A DNA stretch of 64,000 bases from Lycocorax pyrrhopterus obiensis (GCA_014706295.1 JACSVZ010000009.1:37761768-37825767), one strand, 5' to 3'; positions 45,244-57,376 are shown, counted from the first letter of the stretch. Notes: generated from the letters alone by a model not told the origin. Translations and numbers: made by a program.

Positions 45244-47105
45244 AGGAACTCTCAGAGATGTCTGGGCAGTGAGGAGTTCTCCTTCCTCCTCCCCCAACAC
45301 AATTCCCAGACCACTTCCCAGCGCCTCTCCAGCCCTCGCAGGGGCTGGATTCCCCCTCTGGATGCATCCACCCTGGAATTGGCACCGTGGGACACGAGGG
45401 AGATTCAGGCAGTCTCAGGGGCTCCCACAAACCCAGCCCTTGCTGGGGACCTGCCTTTGATTTCCTCCTCCGAGGATTCCGTGTGCTCACAGGAAAGGGA
45501 AGCGGGGTTGGTAATTTGTGAAGAGGGACTTGGGAACAAAGCTTGGACTCATCCCTGCGTAGGGAACCACTCCATAACAAGCAGAGATGGGAAAAATCAA
45601 CCCCAGCCTGGTCACAAAACAGCTCTGGTGGCTTTTCCTCTCTTTTTCTTGTCCTGTTTTTAATTGCAAATCTCTCCAGTCCTGAACCTTCAAACAATTC
45701 CGCGTCTCCTTCCATCTTTTGACGTATTTAAATGGATAATGGATAATCGCTCTGATATTTGGAGGCGGAAACTGGGATTTCAGCTGGGCACAATGGGGAC
45801 AAGCAGGGAGGGGGGAGAGCTGACGCCCCCTTATCAGCCAGCCGTCAGGATCTCTGCAAATATCAAATAAAAACCAGGAAAAAAAAAAGATTCTAACTCC
45901 GCCAGCAGCCCTCATCCCAAAGTACAGCAAATTCCTTGATTACAGCCTCCCTACAATTCCTCTGGGGTGAATTCCTCACGGGGTTTGAATTCCGTGTAAT
46001 AACATTTTCGAAAAGGCTCCAATTGAAAAATTGGGGGGGGGAAAAAAAAAGAAAAATGGCAAGAAATCATCGGTACAAATTGTTCTCCCGAGCTATTTTC
46101 CAAGGGCTGCTCGGGATGTGATTTCCTGGGCTGACACAAGGAACACTCGCTGCTCACTTGAAAGCCGGGAGAAGAATTGAGGTTGTTAACAACCATCTCC
46201 GAAAAGATCTTTCAGATTATCCCAAATTACTCCGCCGAAAGAGAAATCCGAGGATATTTGCTTTAATATCAGAGCTGCGGGAAGAGCCCGTTCCCGTTTT
46301 CTACTCCTGACTGGAAAGATGAGGAAAATACAAATTGAGCCCATATTTATTAAAGTCGCTTCCCTCCGCCTCTCCCTTGGTTCCTTGGATCCCTTTTCCT
46401 GCTCACCAAAGGGGCTGGAAGGAGCTGGAGGGGCTCATCCTGGAAAAAAGGAGGATCACGGGGGATCTTATCCCTCTTTCCTGGTGTTTCCAAGCAAACT
46501 GATCCCCAAAAACCCAAGGAGAACATTAATGAAGCTCAATATTAATGCCCATCATGCCATGAATCCATGGAAAATTCACCCCTCATCTCCTTAACCTGCT
46601 GGAAAAAACTGTCAGAGGCGTTTGGGATGGAAGGATCTGAGGGAATGGAATGTTTTAATTTGAACAAGGAAGAATCCCGAGGCCAGGAAAAAAAAGGAAA
46701 AGTCAGGAAGATTACACATGGAATAGCTCATTATGGAAGTGTTGTAGAGTCATTATTTTAAATAAGTGCATCTCATTCCAGAGGCTGGGATGGGAAGCGG
46801 GATGGATTCCGTGTCGGATGGATTTGCATTATTATTTATTCATGAGCTTTAAAAGGATCATTATTTCTGACGGACAGCTGCTGTCAAAAGATTTGTGGAG
46901 GGGAGCTCGTGTTTTCCCATAATAATCATTAATCAATAAACATCGGGAAACGGTGCTGGAAATTCCGTGTTTCCAGGATACACGGATACCTCTAATTGGG
47001 AACAGGTTTCCATTCGGGAGAGCAGATTGTTTTCCCACTCCCTCTAATTGCACACAAGCTGAGGTGGCAGGTGAGCACCCACTGTGGCTTTATCCCAAAA
47101 AACCT
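45244..47105. other. Unique non-coding stretch
   Basis: No gene recognised. A short A-rich run follows a G-run at about 46034-46052. Confidence 0.45.
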
Positions 47106-47172
47106 GAGATCTTTGGAAGTGTCCAAGGCCAGGTTTGGAGCAAGCTGGGATGGTGGAAGGTGTCCCATGGAT
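47106..47172 (+). mobile_element. Short CR1 LINE fragment
   Basis: GATCTTTGGAAGTGTCCAAG, GCCAGGTTTGGAGCAAGCTG, GGATGGTGGAAGGTGTCCC. Both ends are truncated. Confidence 0.85.
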
Positions 47173-49394
47173 TCCCTCATGGATGTGATTTCTTTTCCCA
47201 ATAATTCCTTTTGTTATTCCCCAAATTCAGGCTTGGAAGGCCCCAAGCGAAGCTTCCAGGTGGAATTTTCCACAGGGATTTGGAGCCTATCCTGTCTCCT
47301 GTCCCAAATTCCTTCTCCTTCCTGAGGGCTGGCCAAGGATTCCCAGCTGTGCCAGGGGGCACCGGCCCCGTTTTCCCTGGGCATCCAGGAATTATCCCAC
47401 AGCTCAGCACTGCTCCTGCTTTTCCTGCTCCCCTCAGCGCATCGCTGGCTCCACCCCTGCTCCCTATTTCCTGGGGGAATTCCTTCCCTCAAAACCTCAT
47501 TTTTTCCTCCATAAAGAAGCCCCAAATATTAAATTTTATTTAATTTTTTCATACCAGGAATGGCATCACCTCGAGCAGATGGATTTGGGATGCTCCTTGT
47601 CCATGTGCTCCAGTGTTGGACCTGCAAAAAAAAAGCAGGGAATCCGAGTTAGGCAGGAAGTGCTTCCCAAATCCCACAGTGGGGAAAAACCCTCAAAACC
47701 ATTCCCAAAAAAACTGCAGCAAAATTCCCTCCAAAAACCCCCAATATTTTCCAAGGTCACTCTTTCCTGGCTGCCCCCACCTTATCCAGGAGGGAGACGT
47801 GGGAGGGAAGGGAATTTCACAGAGGTTTTGTGCTGGATTTGGAGTTGGAATGTTGAACATTCCAGGATAATTTCATTTTTAATACATTTACACCCTGAAC
47901 TGCTGCCTTCTCTAATAATAAATCGGATTTTCTGTGGTGCCACGAGCATTTTTGATGTTCCAGCCTAAAATCCGGAGGAATTGTGCCGGCAGGAAAAGCA
48001 GCCAGGAGTCACCAAAGTCCCAGCTCTTTGAAAGGGACGCTCAACTCTGATGATGAAAGTTGCCTTTGGAAAAATATGTAAAAAATCCCGAAAATTCCGT
48101 TCAAATGAGCTGCCTGGAATATTTGATGCCCTGACAACTGTTCAGCCTCAAAGGCTGGGAGAGAATGGGCCTGAAATGCTCATTAAAATCCCAATAAAAC
48201 CAGGCTTTAGGAAAAGAGGTTCTTTTCTCCCCAGCACGATGGGAGAGAGTGGAAATTCCAGCTCTTAATTCCAACTCTTTTCCCATCCTCCCCTTGCTCC
48301 ACTTGCAATCCCTTTCCCGGTGCTTTAGAGATGCTCGGGCTGGGTTAACCCTCACTGAGCTCAGGAATGGGGAATTTTTTCCAGCAGGTTGGGCATAAAT
48401 CCTTGGGAGGTGGGAATGTGCTGCCTCCATCCCTGATTCTGGCGGTTCCAGAGGCCATGGAGGAGCAGGATTTTGGTGGTGTCCTGCTTTGCTCCTGGTG
48501 CTTCCAGAGCCTCATCCTTGTCCGTGTGGAGCCACCTGAGCATCCTCAGGTGCGCCGGGAATGATTCCACTCCAACCTCCGGTGTCATCCCAGTCTGCAG
48601 CTATTAAAGCCTGGCTCAGAGCCCAAAATTTAATACTGGGATTAAAGGCAGCGCGTTTTTCCTGCTGGGAACATCCATATTTTCTGAATGAGCGCGTCCT
48701 GCTCCCGGCTAATTAGGAGCAGGTTGATTGCAGCATCTGTCACCTGGAGCTCCGCGATTTATCCCGAGGGCTCCTCGTGGGGAGGGAGCTGTCAAAAGCT
48801 GGGAAGGGGCAGGATGCGGCAAAACGGCTGCTGCTGCCGGGGGAAATCCCCTCTGGAAAAGTGGGGAGAGCGTGCTGGAAAAATTCCAGGCAATTAGAGG
48901 CATTGTGGTGGCCTAATTGCCTTGTTTGCCGATGATTTTGGGGAGATATCCATGGCAACGGCGGGATCACTCACGGCTGTGTTGTGGCTGCACTGCCTGG
49001 AGCCGCTGGCCCTCCTTTTCCCCTTGGATGCGAGCAATTCCATGGTTTATCCTGGAGGAATATCCTGCTTTAAAGCACTGCAACCTCCAGCAGTGCTGCC
49101 CCCACTGCCAGCCTGGGAAGGGCAGGGATTCCTCTTCCTCAGGCTTTGAATTCCCCACCAGGAGCTTCCAGAAGACACGGGGATAAAATTCCATGCAGGA
49201 TATTATTTGCAGGGAGAACTGGAAATAACCACAGGATAGAACTCCAGCACCATTTATCCCAACGCTGAGGTTTCCAGGCAGATGAGGTGGGAAAAAACAG
49301 GATTTAAGAGGGTAACAGTCTAAAGGGTTTGTTGGGAGTCCCTAAACCTGCAGCAGGTCCTATTTTGAGGTGCTCTGGGTGGCAGATTCCCATT
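47173..49394. other. Unique non-coding stretch
   Basis: No gene or dispersed repeat recognised. CpG-bearing around 48690-48850. Confidence 0.45.
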
Positions 49395-50190
49395 TTCCTG
49401 TGCTCCATGATCCCTGTGCTCCATGATCCCTGCTCGCCATGATCCCTGCGTTCCATGATCCCTGTGTTCCATGATCCCCACTCGCCATGATCCCTGCGTT
49501 CCATGATCCCTGTGTTCCATGATCGCTGTTCTCCATGATCCCCGTGCTCCACAATCCCTGTGCTCCATGATCCCTGTGTTCCATGATCGCTGTTCTCCAT
49601 GATCCTTTTTCTCTGTGATCCTTTTTCTCCGTGATCCCTGTTCTCCATGATCCCCGTGCTCCACAATCCTTGTGTTCCACGATCCCTGTTCTCCATGATC
49701 CCTGCTCGCCATGATCCCTGTGCTCCGTGATCCCCGTGCTCCACGATCCCTGTGCTCCATGATCCCCGTTCTCCGTGATCCCTGTGCTCCACAATCTCTG
49801 TGTTCCACAATCCCTGTGTTCCATGATCCCCGTGCTCCGTGATCCTTGTTCTCCACAATCTCTGTGTTCCACAGTCCCTGTGTTCCATGATCCCTGCTCG
49901 CCATGATCCCTGTGTTCCATGATCCCCGTGTTCCATGATCCCCGTTCTCCGTGATCCCTGTGCTCCATGATCCTTTTTCTCCGTGATCCCTGTGTTCTGT
50001 GATCCCTGTGTTCTGTGACCCCTGAGTTCCACAATCCCTGTGCTCCATGATCCCTGTTCTCCCTGATCCTTTTTCTCCGTGATCCCTGTGTTCTGTGACC
50101 CCTGAGTTCCACGATCCCTGTGCTCCACAATCCCTGTTCTCCATGATCCCTCAGCTCTGTGATCCCTGTGTTCCATAATTCCTGTGCCCC
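49395..50190. repeat. 16-bp minisatellite, about 50 copies
   Basis: Units of the form CCATGATCCCTGTGTT, with variants in the last six positions (TGTGCT, TGCTCG, TGCGTT, TGTTCT), repeated for about 800 bp. Because 16 is not divisible by 3, three units make 16 codons, and each of the three minus-strand frames encodes the same rotating 16-residue peptide (MEHRDHGTQGSWSTGI and variants). This is why frames of 319, 274 and 256 codons coexist on that strand. The openness is a consequence of the unit lacking stops, not evidence of a protein. Confidence 0.96.
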
Positions 50191-50702
50191 TTTGGGCTGG
50201 TTCCTGCCCCATTCCTTGCCTCCACCTCCCTGCCCGCCCTCCTCTGGATTTTATTCCCGACAATTCCAGGCAGCACTGATATTTTTATGTAGTTCCCTGC
50301 CATGTTTTATGTTCCTGCTTCCAATTCTCGGCTGCAGGAGTGGGACTTGGAAGCCAGGCCCGGTGCAGCATGGGTTTCACCTGCTCCACAAATTCCTGGG
50401 GTTTTTTCCCCTCTTCCCACACTTCCACAGGGACTTTCTCCACCATGAGGGTGTTAAATCTGAGGAATTATCTCCGTGTGCACGCAGCATCATTATCCCG
50501 ACACCTGGTTTTCCTCAGGAGATGCGAGGAGCACTTGTAGGCATCTCATTAAAATAAATCAGCTTTGAAGGGCACCACAAACTTTTCCATCTTTTATCCA
50601 GCCTGGAATCTTTCAAATTAAGCCGGGTTTAAAATGCCAATATTGATTTTGGTGCTGGCTGATGGAAGGGCCTGGGTGAGGTTTGGGAAACAGGACGTGC
50701 TT
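50191..50702. other. Unique non-coding stretch
   Basis: No gene or repeat recognised. Confidence 0.45.
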
Positions 50703-50792
50703 TCAATTTAATTTTATTTTGTTTTATGTTATTTTATTTAATTTTATCCTATTTTATCTTACTTTATTTTATTTTATTTCCTTTCATTTCCT
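50703..50792. repeat. (TTTTA)n imperfect microsatellite
   Basis: Imperfect pentanucleotide repeats of TTTTA/TTTTAT type, about 90 bp. The plus strand carries the T-rich side. Confidence 0.9.
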
Positions 50793-51757
50793 CTCTGCCA
50801 GGACAGCACCTTGCCATCAGCGTTCCTTTTATTTGCACATCTGGAACCAGGCAGGGAGCACAGCTGGGAAGAGCTGCTGGCCATTCCCGATGCTTTCCTT
50901 GCCTCTGGAGAGCTCGGAAAACCACCCCTGCTGAGGAGTAATTAAGCAGGAGAGTTAATAAATCCATGGTCAGGATGAAATGAGGATCGTGATACCAACA
51001 TATGGGAAAGATTTGGGAATTTATTGGGTTTTCAACAGCTGAGCTGTTTGTGGGAAGGTGTTTTTAGGGAAAAAGCTGTGGCAGGTACAGGTGGGAGCAG
51101 AGATTCCCTGGAGCAGAGGCACATTCCCATGCTGGATTTCCCAGGGCTCAGCATCATCCCGTTAAATTCAGAGAAGTGAAATAGTGAATAAACTTTTAAA
51201 AACCTCAGAATACGGGCAGAAAAACCGGGATTTGAGCCACCTGTGGGAATTTATCCAGAGGCTGAGGGAGGCAGGAGGAGCTGGGCAACACTTCCAGCTT
51301 TAATTTGGATTTGTGGGTCTGGGATAGAGACACCAAGAGCTCATGGAGATGGGTTTAGCCATAAATAAAAGTGGAATCGCTCCACTTTTGAGTGAGGTTT
51401 TACCCACGCCAGAGGGTCGGGGCTATTGGAAGCTCGGCTTCCCAGCTAAGCAAATTCCGGTGAAAAAAATAGGAAAAGTCTCATTCCATGTCCCTTAGCC
51501 TCAGTTTAGGGAGACTTTGTGCCCCATCTGAATATTAAAATCTAGTTAAGCCTGGCCTAGGACTCGGTGACATCATTAATGCACTGCAAATGTTGGGGTT
51601 TCATCTCTGGTTAGGCCAGGTTGGGGTTTAAGCATGGCTCAGTAAGGACAGAGCTCGGTAAAACATGGCTGAGGTTCAGCCTGGGAGATGCTGAGCAGGC
51701 TTCCAGGAATTTCCTGGAATAGGGATGTGGGTTCTGTGGGAATGAAGTGCCCAGTCA
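50793..51757. other. Unique non-coding stretch
   Basis: No gene recognised. Confidence 0.45.
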
Positions 51758-51972
51758 GCCCCTGGACCTTAAATCCCATCCCACCCCCTGCCATGGGCAC
51801 CTCCCACTATCCCAGGGTGCTCCAGTCTGGCCTTGGACACTTCCAGGGATCCAGGGGCAGCCACAGCTTCTGCGGGAATTCCATCCCTCACAGGGAACAA
51901 TTCCTTCCCAATATCCCATCTCTCCCTGCCCTCTGGATTCTTGCCATATTTTCCCCTTGTCCTATTTAAGCA
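51758..51972 (-). mobile_element. CR1 LINE 3' fragment without tail
   Basis: CTGGACCTTAAATCCCATCC, TGCCATGGGCACCTCCCACT (an internal deletion relative to other copies), GGACACTTCCAGGGATCC, then 'aattccttcccaatatcccatc' and CCCCTTGTCCTATTTAAG. The terminal 20-30 bp are lost. Confidence 0.88.
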
Positions 51973-52474
51973 TCCCATTCCCAGCAGGTCCTGCGCATCC
52001 CGGTTTGCCTCACCTTGGAATGTTGTGCAGAAATTCCAGGATTTTCCCCCACCAGGAGCATCGAGCAGCTCCAGGATCTTTAAGCCCCACATTTGCAGCA
52101 CAGCAAATCCAGGAAATATTGTTGAATAAATCAATCCTTGTTTTTACAGGGAGTTTTCCCTCGGGGCAGAGCCACAGAAATACCTGGATGAGGAAAAGCC
52201 TCCAGCAGAATTGAATTCACATGGAAAATAATCCCACAATAAAACAGCACAATAGCTGGGCAAACGAAAGGAGAGGAAAAGTGAAGTTAAAATATAGCTC
52301 CATAAACCAGGAGCTATAAAACAGAAATCCCAGGAAAAGGAGGTTTTCCATGTATTTTTCTGTTCTATGGAGTCAGAGGTCACCTTAAATAAAGTGACCA
52401 CACTGGTGGAAGAGCAGAATCCTCATCATCCTGCCTTCCTAGGATCGGCCAAAACCTTGGAAAAACCCAGCCAG
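51973..52474. other. Unique non-coding stretch
   Basis: No gene or repeat recognised. Confidence 0.45.
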
Positions 52475-53167
52475 GTGGGCTCCAGGGGCTGGCACAGGGA
52501 TTCATAACCTGTTTTATGGGAATTTGGGAAGCACAGATTCCCACCAGCACAGATCCCACTGAGCTGCTCCTGCATCGCTCCCTGGATTTCACCTGCACTG
52601 CTGAGCAGCAAGAGGGACATTCCTGGAATTCCAATGGAGCCAGGTGGGCTCTGAAGGCTGGCACAGGGATTTATAACCTGTTTTATGGGAATTTGGGAAG
52701 CAGAGACTCCCACCAGCATAGATCCCACTGAGCTGCTCCTGCATCGCTCCCTGGATTTCACCTGTGCTGCAGTTGGGCATGAGCAGCCAGAGGGACATTC
52801 CTGGAATTCCCATGGAGCCAGGTGGGCTCTGAAGGCTGGCACAGGGATTTATGACCTGTTTTATGGGAATTTGGGAAGCACAGATTCCCACCAGCACAGA
52901 TCCCACTGAGCTGCTCCTGCATCGCTCCCTGGATTTCACCTGCACTGCTGAGCAGCAAGAGGGACATTCCTGGAATTCCAATGGAGCCAGGTGGGCTCTG
53001 AAGGCTGGCACAGGGATTTATGACCTGTTTTATGGGAATTTGGGAAGCACAGATTCCCACCAGCACAGATTCCATGGAGCTGCTCCTGCATCTCTTCCTG
53101 GATTTCACCTGTGCTGCAGTGGGGGCTGAGCAGCCAGAGGGACATTCCTGGAATTCCAATGGAGCAC
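52475..53167. repeat. 169/178-bp tandem array, 4 copies, alternating A-B-A-B
   Basis: GTGGGCTC marks unit starts at 52475, 52644, 52822 and 52991. Units share TTTTATGGGAATTTGGGAAG, TCCCACCAGCACAGATCCCA and CATTCCTGGAATTCC. Units 1 and 3 carry CTGCACTGCTGAGCAGCAAG. Units 2 and 4 carry a longer form with GTGCTGCAGT. The alternation means that the last expansion copied a two-unit block. The 121-140 codon minus-strand frames are artefacts of the array. Confidence 0.95.
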
Positions 53168-53461
53168 ATTAGGGATTTAAAGCAGGATTAAGGGACTCAG
53201 CTAATGAATTGCAGCGGCTGACTCCAGTGCTGGGTTTGAAGACTGCTTGAGATTAATTCCCAAGGCTGATATCCCAGGCATGAGCTCACAGACACGGAAG
53301 GACGGAAAAGGCCCTCTCCAGGTGGGAATATATCCCAAAGAAGGGAGGGAAAGCAGCAGGGACCGTCTGGAAGCATCACTGGTGGTGCCCCTGTCCAGAG
53401 AGTGGGAATCCCTGACCCGGAGAGAGATGACTTGAAGGACATTGAGATGTGCTCGAGGGGA
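53168..53461. other. Unique spacer between array and CR1
   Basis: Nothing recognised. Confidence 0.4.
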
Positions 53462-54035
53462 ATATGGAATCATGGAATGGGTTGGGTTGGAAAGGACCTT
53501 AAAGCTCATCCCAATCCTCCCTGCCATGGGCAGGGACACCTCCCGCTATCCCAGGCTGCTCCAGCCTGGCCTTGGACACTTCCAGGGATCCAGGGGCAGC
53601 CACAGTTTCATGGGAAATCCATCCCAGCCCTTCCCACCCTCCCAGCCAGGAATTCCTTCCCAATATCCCATCCATCCCTGCCCTCTGGCACTGGGAAGCC
53701 ATTCCCTGTGTCCTGTCCCTCCAGCCCTTGTCCCCAGTCCCTCTCCAGCTCTCCTGGAGCCCCTTTAGGCCCTGCAAGGGGCTCTGAGCTCTCCCTGGGG
53801 CCTTCCCTTCTCCAGGTGAACATTCCCAGCTCTCCCAGCCTGGCTCCAACCCTTGGAGCAGCTCCGTGGTCTCCTCTGGACCTGCTCTGGAATCCAACCA
53901 CATCCTTCTGCTGTTGGATCACAGAGCTGGAGGTAGCTCTGCAGGTGGGACCTCACCTGCTTGGAATAGAGGGATTTACTGGGAGGAATTTTCCGTAACA
54001 TCCAACCTAAACCTCCCCTTGCAAAACCAGGTTCG
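53462..54035 (-). mobile_element. CR1 LINE 3' region, longest copy in the window
   Basis: From the tail (GGAATCATGGAATGGGTTGG) through the common 330-bp block and on into CCTTCCCTTCTCCAGGTGAA, GAGCAGCTCCGTGGTCTCCT, GGTGGGACCTCACCTGCTTG and GAATAGAGGGATTTACTGGG, the part of the CR1 3' region that lies further 5' in the element. The first 320 bp are very close to 59394-59778 and 15347-15680. A small piece of another CR1 subtype (ATCCAACCTAAACCTCCCCT) follows at 54000-54019. It contains no intact reverse-transcriptase coding sequence. Confidence 0.95.
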
Positions 54036-54480
54036 ACACTGAGGGAAAATTCCCGTCGCTTTTCCATGTGCAAACCTCTCCAGGCCTCCCCTGAATTCCT
54101 GGCTGGAGGAAAAGCCCTGGGATTGCTGGAAGTGCTCCCATTCCTCAACAACTCCTCACCATTAATAACCCATTCCCTAATTAATTCCCTAATTAACCTC
54201 TTCCACCTGCTTTTCCAGGTGTGAACCAGTGGAAGGTGAATAGGAATAGCCGTGGGGCCATCAGATCCCTTCAGGAGCAGGATTTGTGTGCCAGTAATAA
54301 AAACAACAATAAAAATTCCCCCCAGCCTGCGCTCAGGGAAAATAAACAATTCCTACCAGCTGGGAGGGAATATTATGGGCTGTGTGTTCCTAATTTACCT
54401 CCAGGTCTTGCCAATCCCTCAGGGATTTATTGCCCCCTGGCCCAGGTGATCCCATTCCAGGCACCAGCTCCATTCAACCA
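54036..54480. other. Unique non-coding stretch
   Basis: No gene recognised. CCCTAATTAATTCCCTAATT is a short local tandem at about 54176-54196. Confidence 0.45.
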
Positions 54481-54667
54481 GTGTGGGAACAATTCCCCCT
54501 GAGGCCAACGCTCTTCCAGGTGGGAACAATTCCCCCTGAGGCCAACGCTCTTCCAGGTGGGAACAATTCCCCCTGAGGCCAACATTCTTCCAGGTGGGAA
54601 CAATTCCCCCTGAGGACAACGCTCTTCCAGGTGGGAACAATTCCCCCTGAGGACAATGCTATTCCAC
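54481..54667. repeat. 37-bp tandem array, 5 copies
   Basis: Unit built from GTGGGAACAATTCCCCCTGA and GGCCAACGCTCTTCCAG, five copies with few differences. GGGAACAATTCCC inside the unit is a near-palindrome (hairpin-capable). The Glu/Gly/Leu repeat frame on minus is an artefact. Confidence 0.95.
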
Positions 54668-54819
54668 GTGCAGCCACTCCAGGATGTTTCCCGTCAGGAG
54701 TTATTTTAACCCTCCGTGGTGGGAATGCTGTCATTTCCTTTCCTGTCGGGTTTTCCAGCTTTTGGGTCATATTCCATTGTTTGCCAGAGCCACCCAGGTG
54801 TGCAGAGACCCCAAATCCA

Positions 54820-54942
54820 CACTGGGATCACAGAGTGCTTGGAGTTGGAAGGGATCCACAAGGATCATCCAGTCCCACTCCTGGCCCTGCACAGGACATC
54901 CCAAAAATCTATCCATGTTCCCAAGAGTGTTGTGGAGCAGCT
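54820..54942 (-). mobile_element. CR1 LINE 3' terminal fragment, 'ccacaaggatcatc' subfamily
   Basis: GGGATCACAGAGTGCTTGGA, GTTGGAAGGGATCCACAAGG, ATCATCCAGTCCCACTCCTG, GCCCTGCACAGGACATCCC. Same subfamily as 38209-38300. Confidence 0.9.
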
Positions 54943-55124
54943 GGCAGGGCTGAGACCCCAAAGCCACACCTGGCCTGGCAGTGGGACATCCCATTTCTCA
55001 TTCCTGGGAGAAAAAGCAGACATTCCCATTTTGCCAAGCACATCCACAATCCTTGTGCACAATCCCATCCTCCTGCCCACCTGGATGTGCTCGGTGCACC
55101 AGGGATGAGCTCATTAGGAAACCT

Positions 55125-55345
55125 CCCAGAATCCCAAATGGTTTGAGGTTGGAAAGGACATTAAGGATTATCCCATTCCACCCCTGCCATGGGCAGGGAC
55201 ACCTTCCACTATCCCAGGCTGCTCCAAGCCCCATCCAGCCCGGCCTTGAACACTGCCAGGGATCCAGGGACAGCCACAGCTTCTCTGGGAATCCCATTCC
55301 AGTCCCTCCCCACTCTCACAAGAAAGGATTTTCCCCTAAAAACTC
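55125..55345 (-). mobile_element. CR1 LINE 3' fragment
   Basis: CAGAATCCCAAATGGTTTGA, GGTTGGAAAGGACATTAAGG, CATGGGCAGGGACACCTTCC, CCAGGGATCCAGGGACAGCC, TTCTCTGGGAATCCC. It is 5'-truncated. The 317-codon plus frame at 54981-55934 runs through it and is not credible as a gene. Confidence 0.92.
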
Positions 55346-57052
55346 TTCATTAATCCCAGCAAGTTGGGGACTCCCCCACCTGTGTCCTTGGGGAGGGGCT
55401 CAGATCCCGCCCTTCCCATCCGGATCCAACCCTGGGACATTTTTTTCCCTCACAAAAAAGCAAAGGAAGATCCCAGATCAAAACCCAAATGTTTTTCTTC
55501 CTGCAGCTCCCAGCGAAGAGCTGCTTCCTAAATCATCCCAGATAAACACGGACAATCAAATCCTTGTTTGCAGCCGGGGCTGGAGACACTGTGCAGGCTC
55601 TGATATCCCGGGATTGCTTCATTCCGAGCCAATAAATCCCGCCTGGTGCAATCCAGAGCCTGCCAAGAAAATCCCCTCAGGCCTGGGCTGCTTTCAGCAG
55701 AGGAGATGGGAACAAGGCTGCACAAATATTGCACTTTCAGGCCACTTCCCTCTCTTTTGCAAAGCCAAGCAAGTTTCCTCTTGGAGATGGAAGCTGCAGA
55801 TTCCAGGGCTGGGTGGTTTTTGGTCATTCCACGTGAATTTTAGGGATTTTTTGGCTTGTTATTTGTTGTTTTTAAGCACCGGGGGGAGAAAGGGAGCAAA
55901 GAGCAACAAGGCCGCCGCCTGTTCCTGGTCCTGATCCCGCTTTAGGGCCCTGCTACCACATCCCAGAGCTCTGCCAGCGTGGATTCGATGCTTCAGGGAC
56001 ACCTGGGATAGGGAATATTCTCCTTGGAAGACTCCACCATTATTCTGATGCTCCTGGAGGAGGATTGGAAAAGCTCTTTTTTCCCAGGATTAAATATTCC
56101 TGACAAAACCAGAGCCCTGATTCAATCAAAACCGGTGACCTGTGCTGGAGGAGCCAGGCTGGGGAGGTATTTTTCCATGAGAAATTAAGGATGTTTTAGG
56201 ACATTCCATGGGGTTTTTCCCCCTCTCCTGTGCTGGATCCTGGAAAACAGCAGCCCCTGGGCTGTGCCACGCCTGCCTTGGCCCCTCATGCCAAGCAGTG
56301 TCACCATGCATGTGACATTTGAAAGGACATTTGGGGTTGCTTAGAACAATTTATATCATTTATAAGAACACACAACGGTGGGATTTTTTGGGAAAATCTC
56401 AGATTTCTCCTGGAAGAAAGTTTATCTCTGTGTAGGGAATGGGATAATCAGGGAAAAAATCAAAAGCACTTTAATAAAAAGTCAAGGAGGGTCTGTGCCA
56501 CACACAGGAGCAGGAATCAGTTATTCCCACCCCACACAGGGAATTTTGCTTTTAAAGGATGCAGCATTGGCATTGTCCAGTTCCCATCACGTTGCTCCCA
56601 TCAGAATTCCAGTTTTATCCCATTTATTGGCACTCAGGATTGAAGGATCAGCAGTTGAGGAGTTTCTAGTCCCAGAGCACATTTATGAGTCAGGTAAAAG
56701 GATGTTTTCTGGCTTTTGGAAGCAATTTAGGGGCAAATCCTGCTGAGTGGGATGTGACCAAAGAGTCAGGAATTTGCAGGAATTACAACAGCAACGCCTG
56801 GTTTGTCCCTCTGAAAAAGGGGGAGCTGTGCTTGTGGAGAGCTCTCCGTGTGGGGCTGGTTATTTGTACGGAAAACCTGACCTTGGGAATGGGACATGGA
56901 TCCTGGGGGCAGCATCAGCCACATGTGGGGTGGGAATGGGGCCAGGAGCAGCTCTGGGATGGCCTCAGAGAGTTTGGTGGCCCAGGAGCTGGAGGCTGCG
57001 TTGGCTGGTGCATGGGATCCGGGATTCCTGAGGTGTTTGAGGAGCAAACTCT
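55346..57052. other. Unique non-coding stretch
   Basis: No gene or dispersed repeat recognised. Confidence 0.45.
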
Positions 57053-57376
57053 CTCCATCCATCATCCATCCATCCATCCATCCATCCATCATCCATCCAT
57101 CCCTCCATCCATCCATCCATCCATCCATCCATCATCCATCCCTCCATCCATTCATCCATCCATCCCTCCATCCATCCATCCATCCATTCATCCATCCATC
57201 CATCCATCCATCCATTCATCCATCCATCCATCCATCCATCATCCATCCATCCATCATCCATCCATCCATCCCTCATCCCTCCATCCATCCATCCCTCCCT
57301 CCATCCCTCATCCATCCATCCCTCATCCCTCCCTCCATCCCTCCATCCATCCATCCATCCATCCATCCATCCATCC
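57053..57376. repeat. (CCAT)n tetranucleotide array with CCCT and CAT variants
   Basis: About 320 bp of CCAT units, interrupted by CATC slips and CCCT substitutions that shift phase. It gives Ile/His/Pro/Ser frames on plus and Met/Asp/Gly/Trp frames on minus, all artefacts. Likely length-variable. Confidence 0.97.

Noticed and set aside
49304..50263. 319-codon minus-strand frame as a repetitive protein gene
   Set aside because: It lies in the 16-bp minisatellite; all three frames on that strand are open for the same reason, and there is no domain or gene structure.
54481..54667. CRISPR-like array (37-bp repeats)
   Set aside because: Units are directly contiguous with no unique spacers, and the genome is avian with no cas genes.
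54981..55934. 317-codon plus-strand frame
   Set aside because: It crosses a CR1 fragment and unique flank with no recognisable domain; composition is Pro/Ser/His-rich, as in other chance frames here.
57053..57376. His/Pro/Ser repeat protein
   Set aside because: (CCAT)n microsatellite with phase slips.
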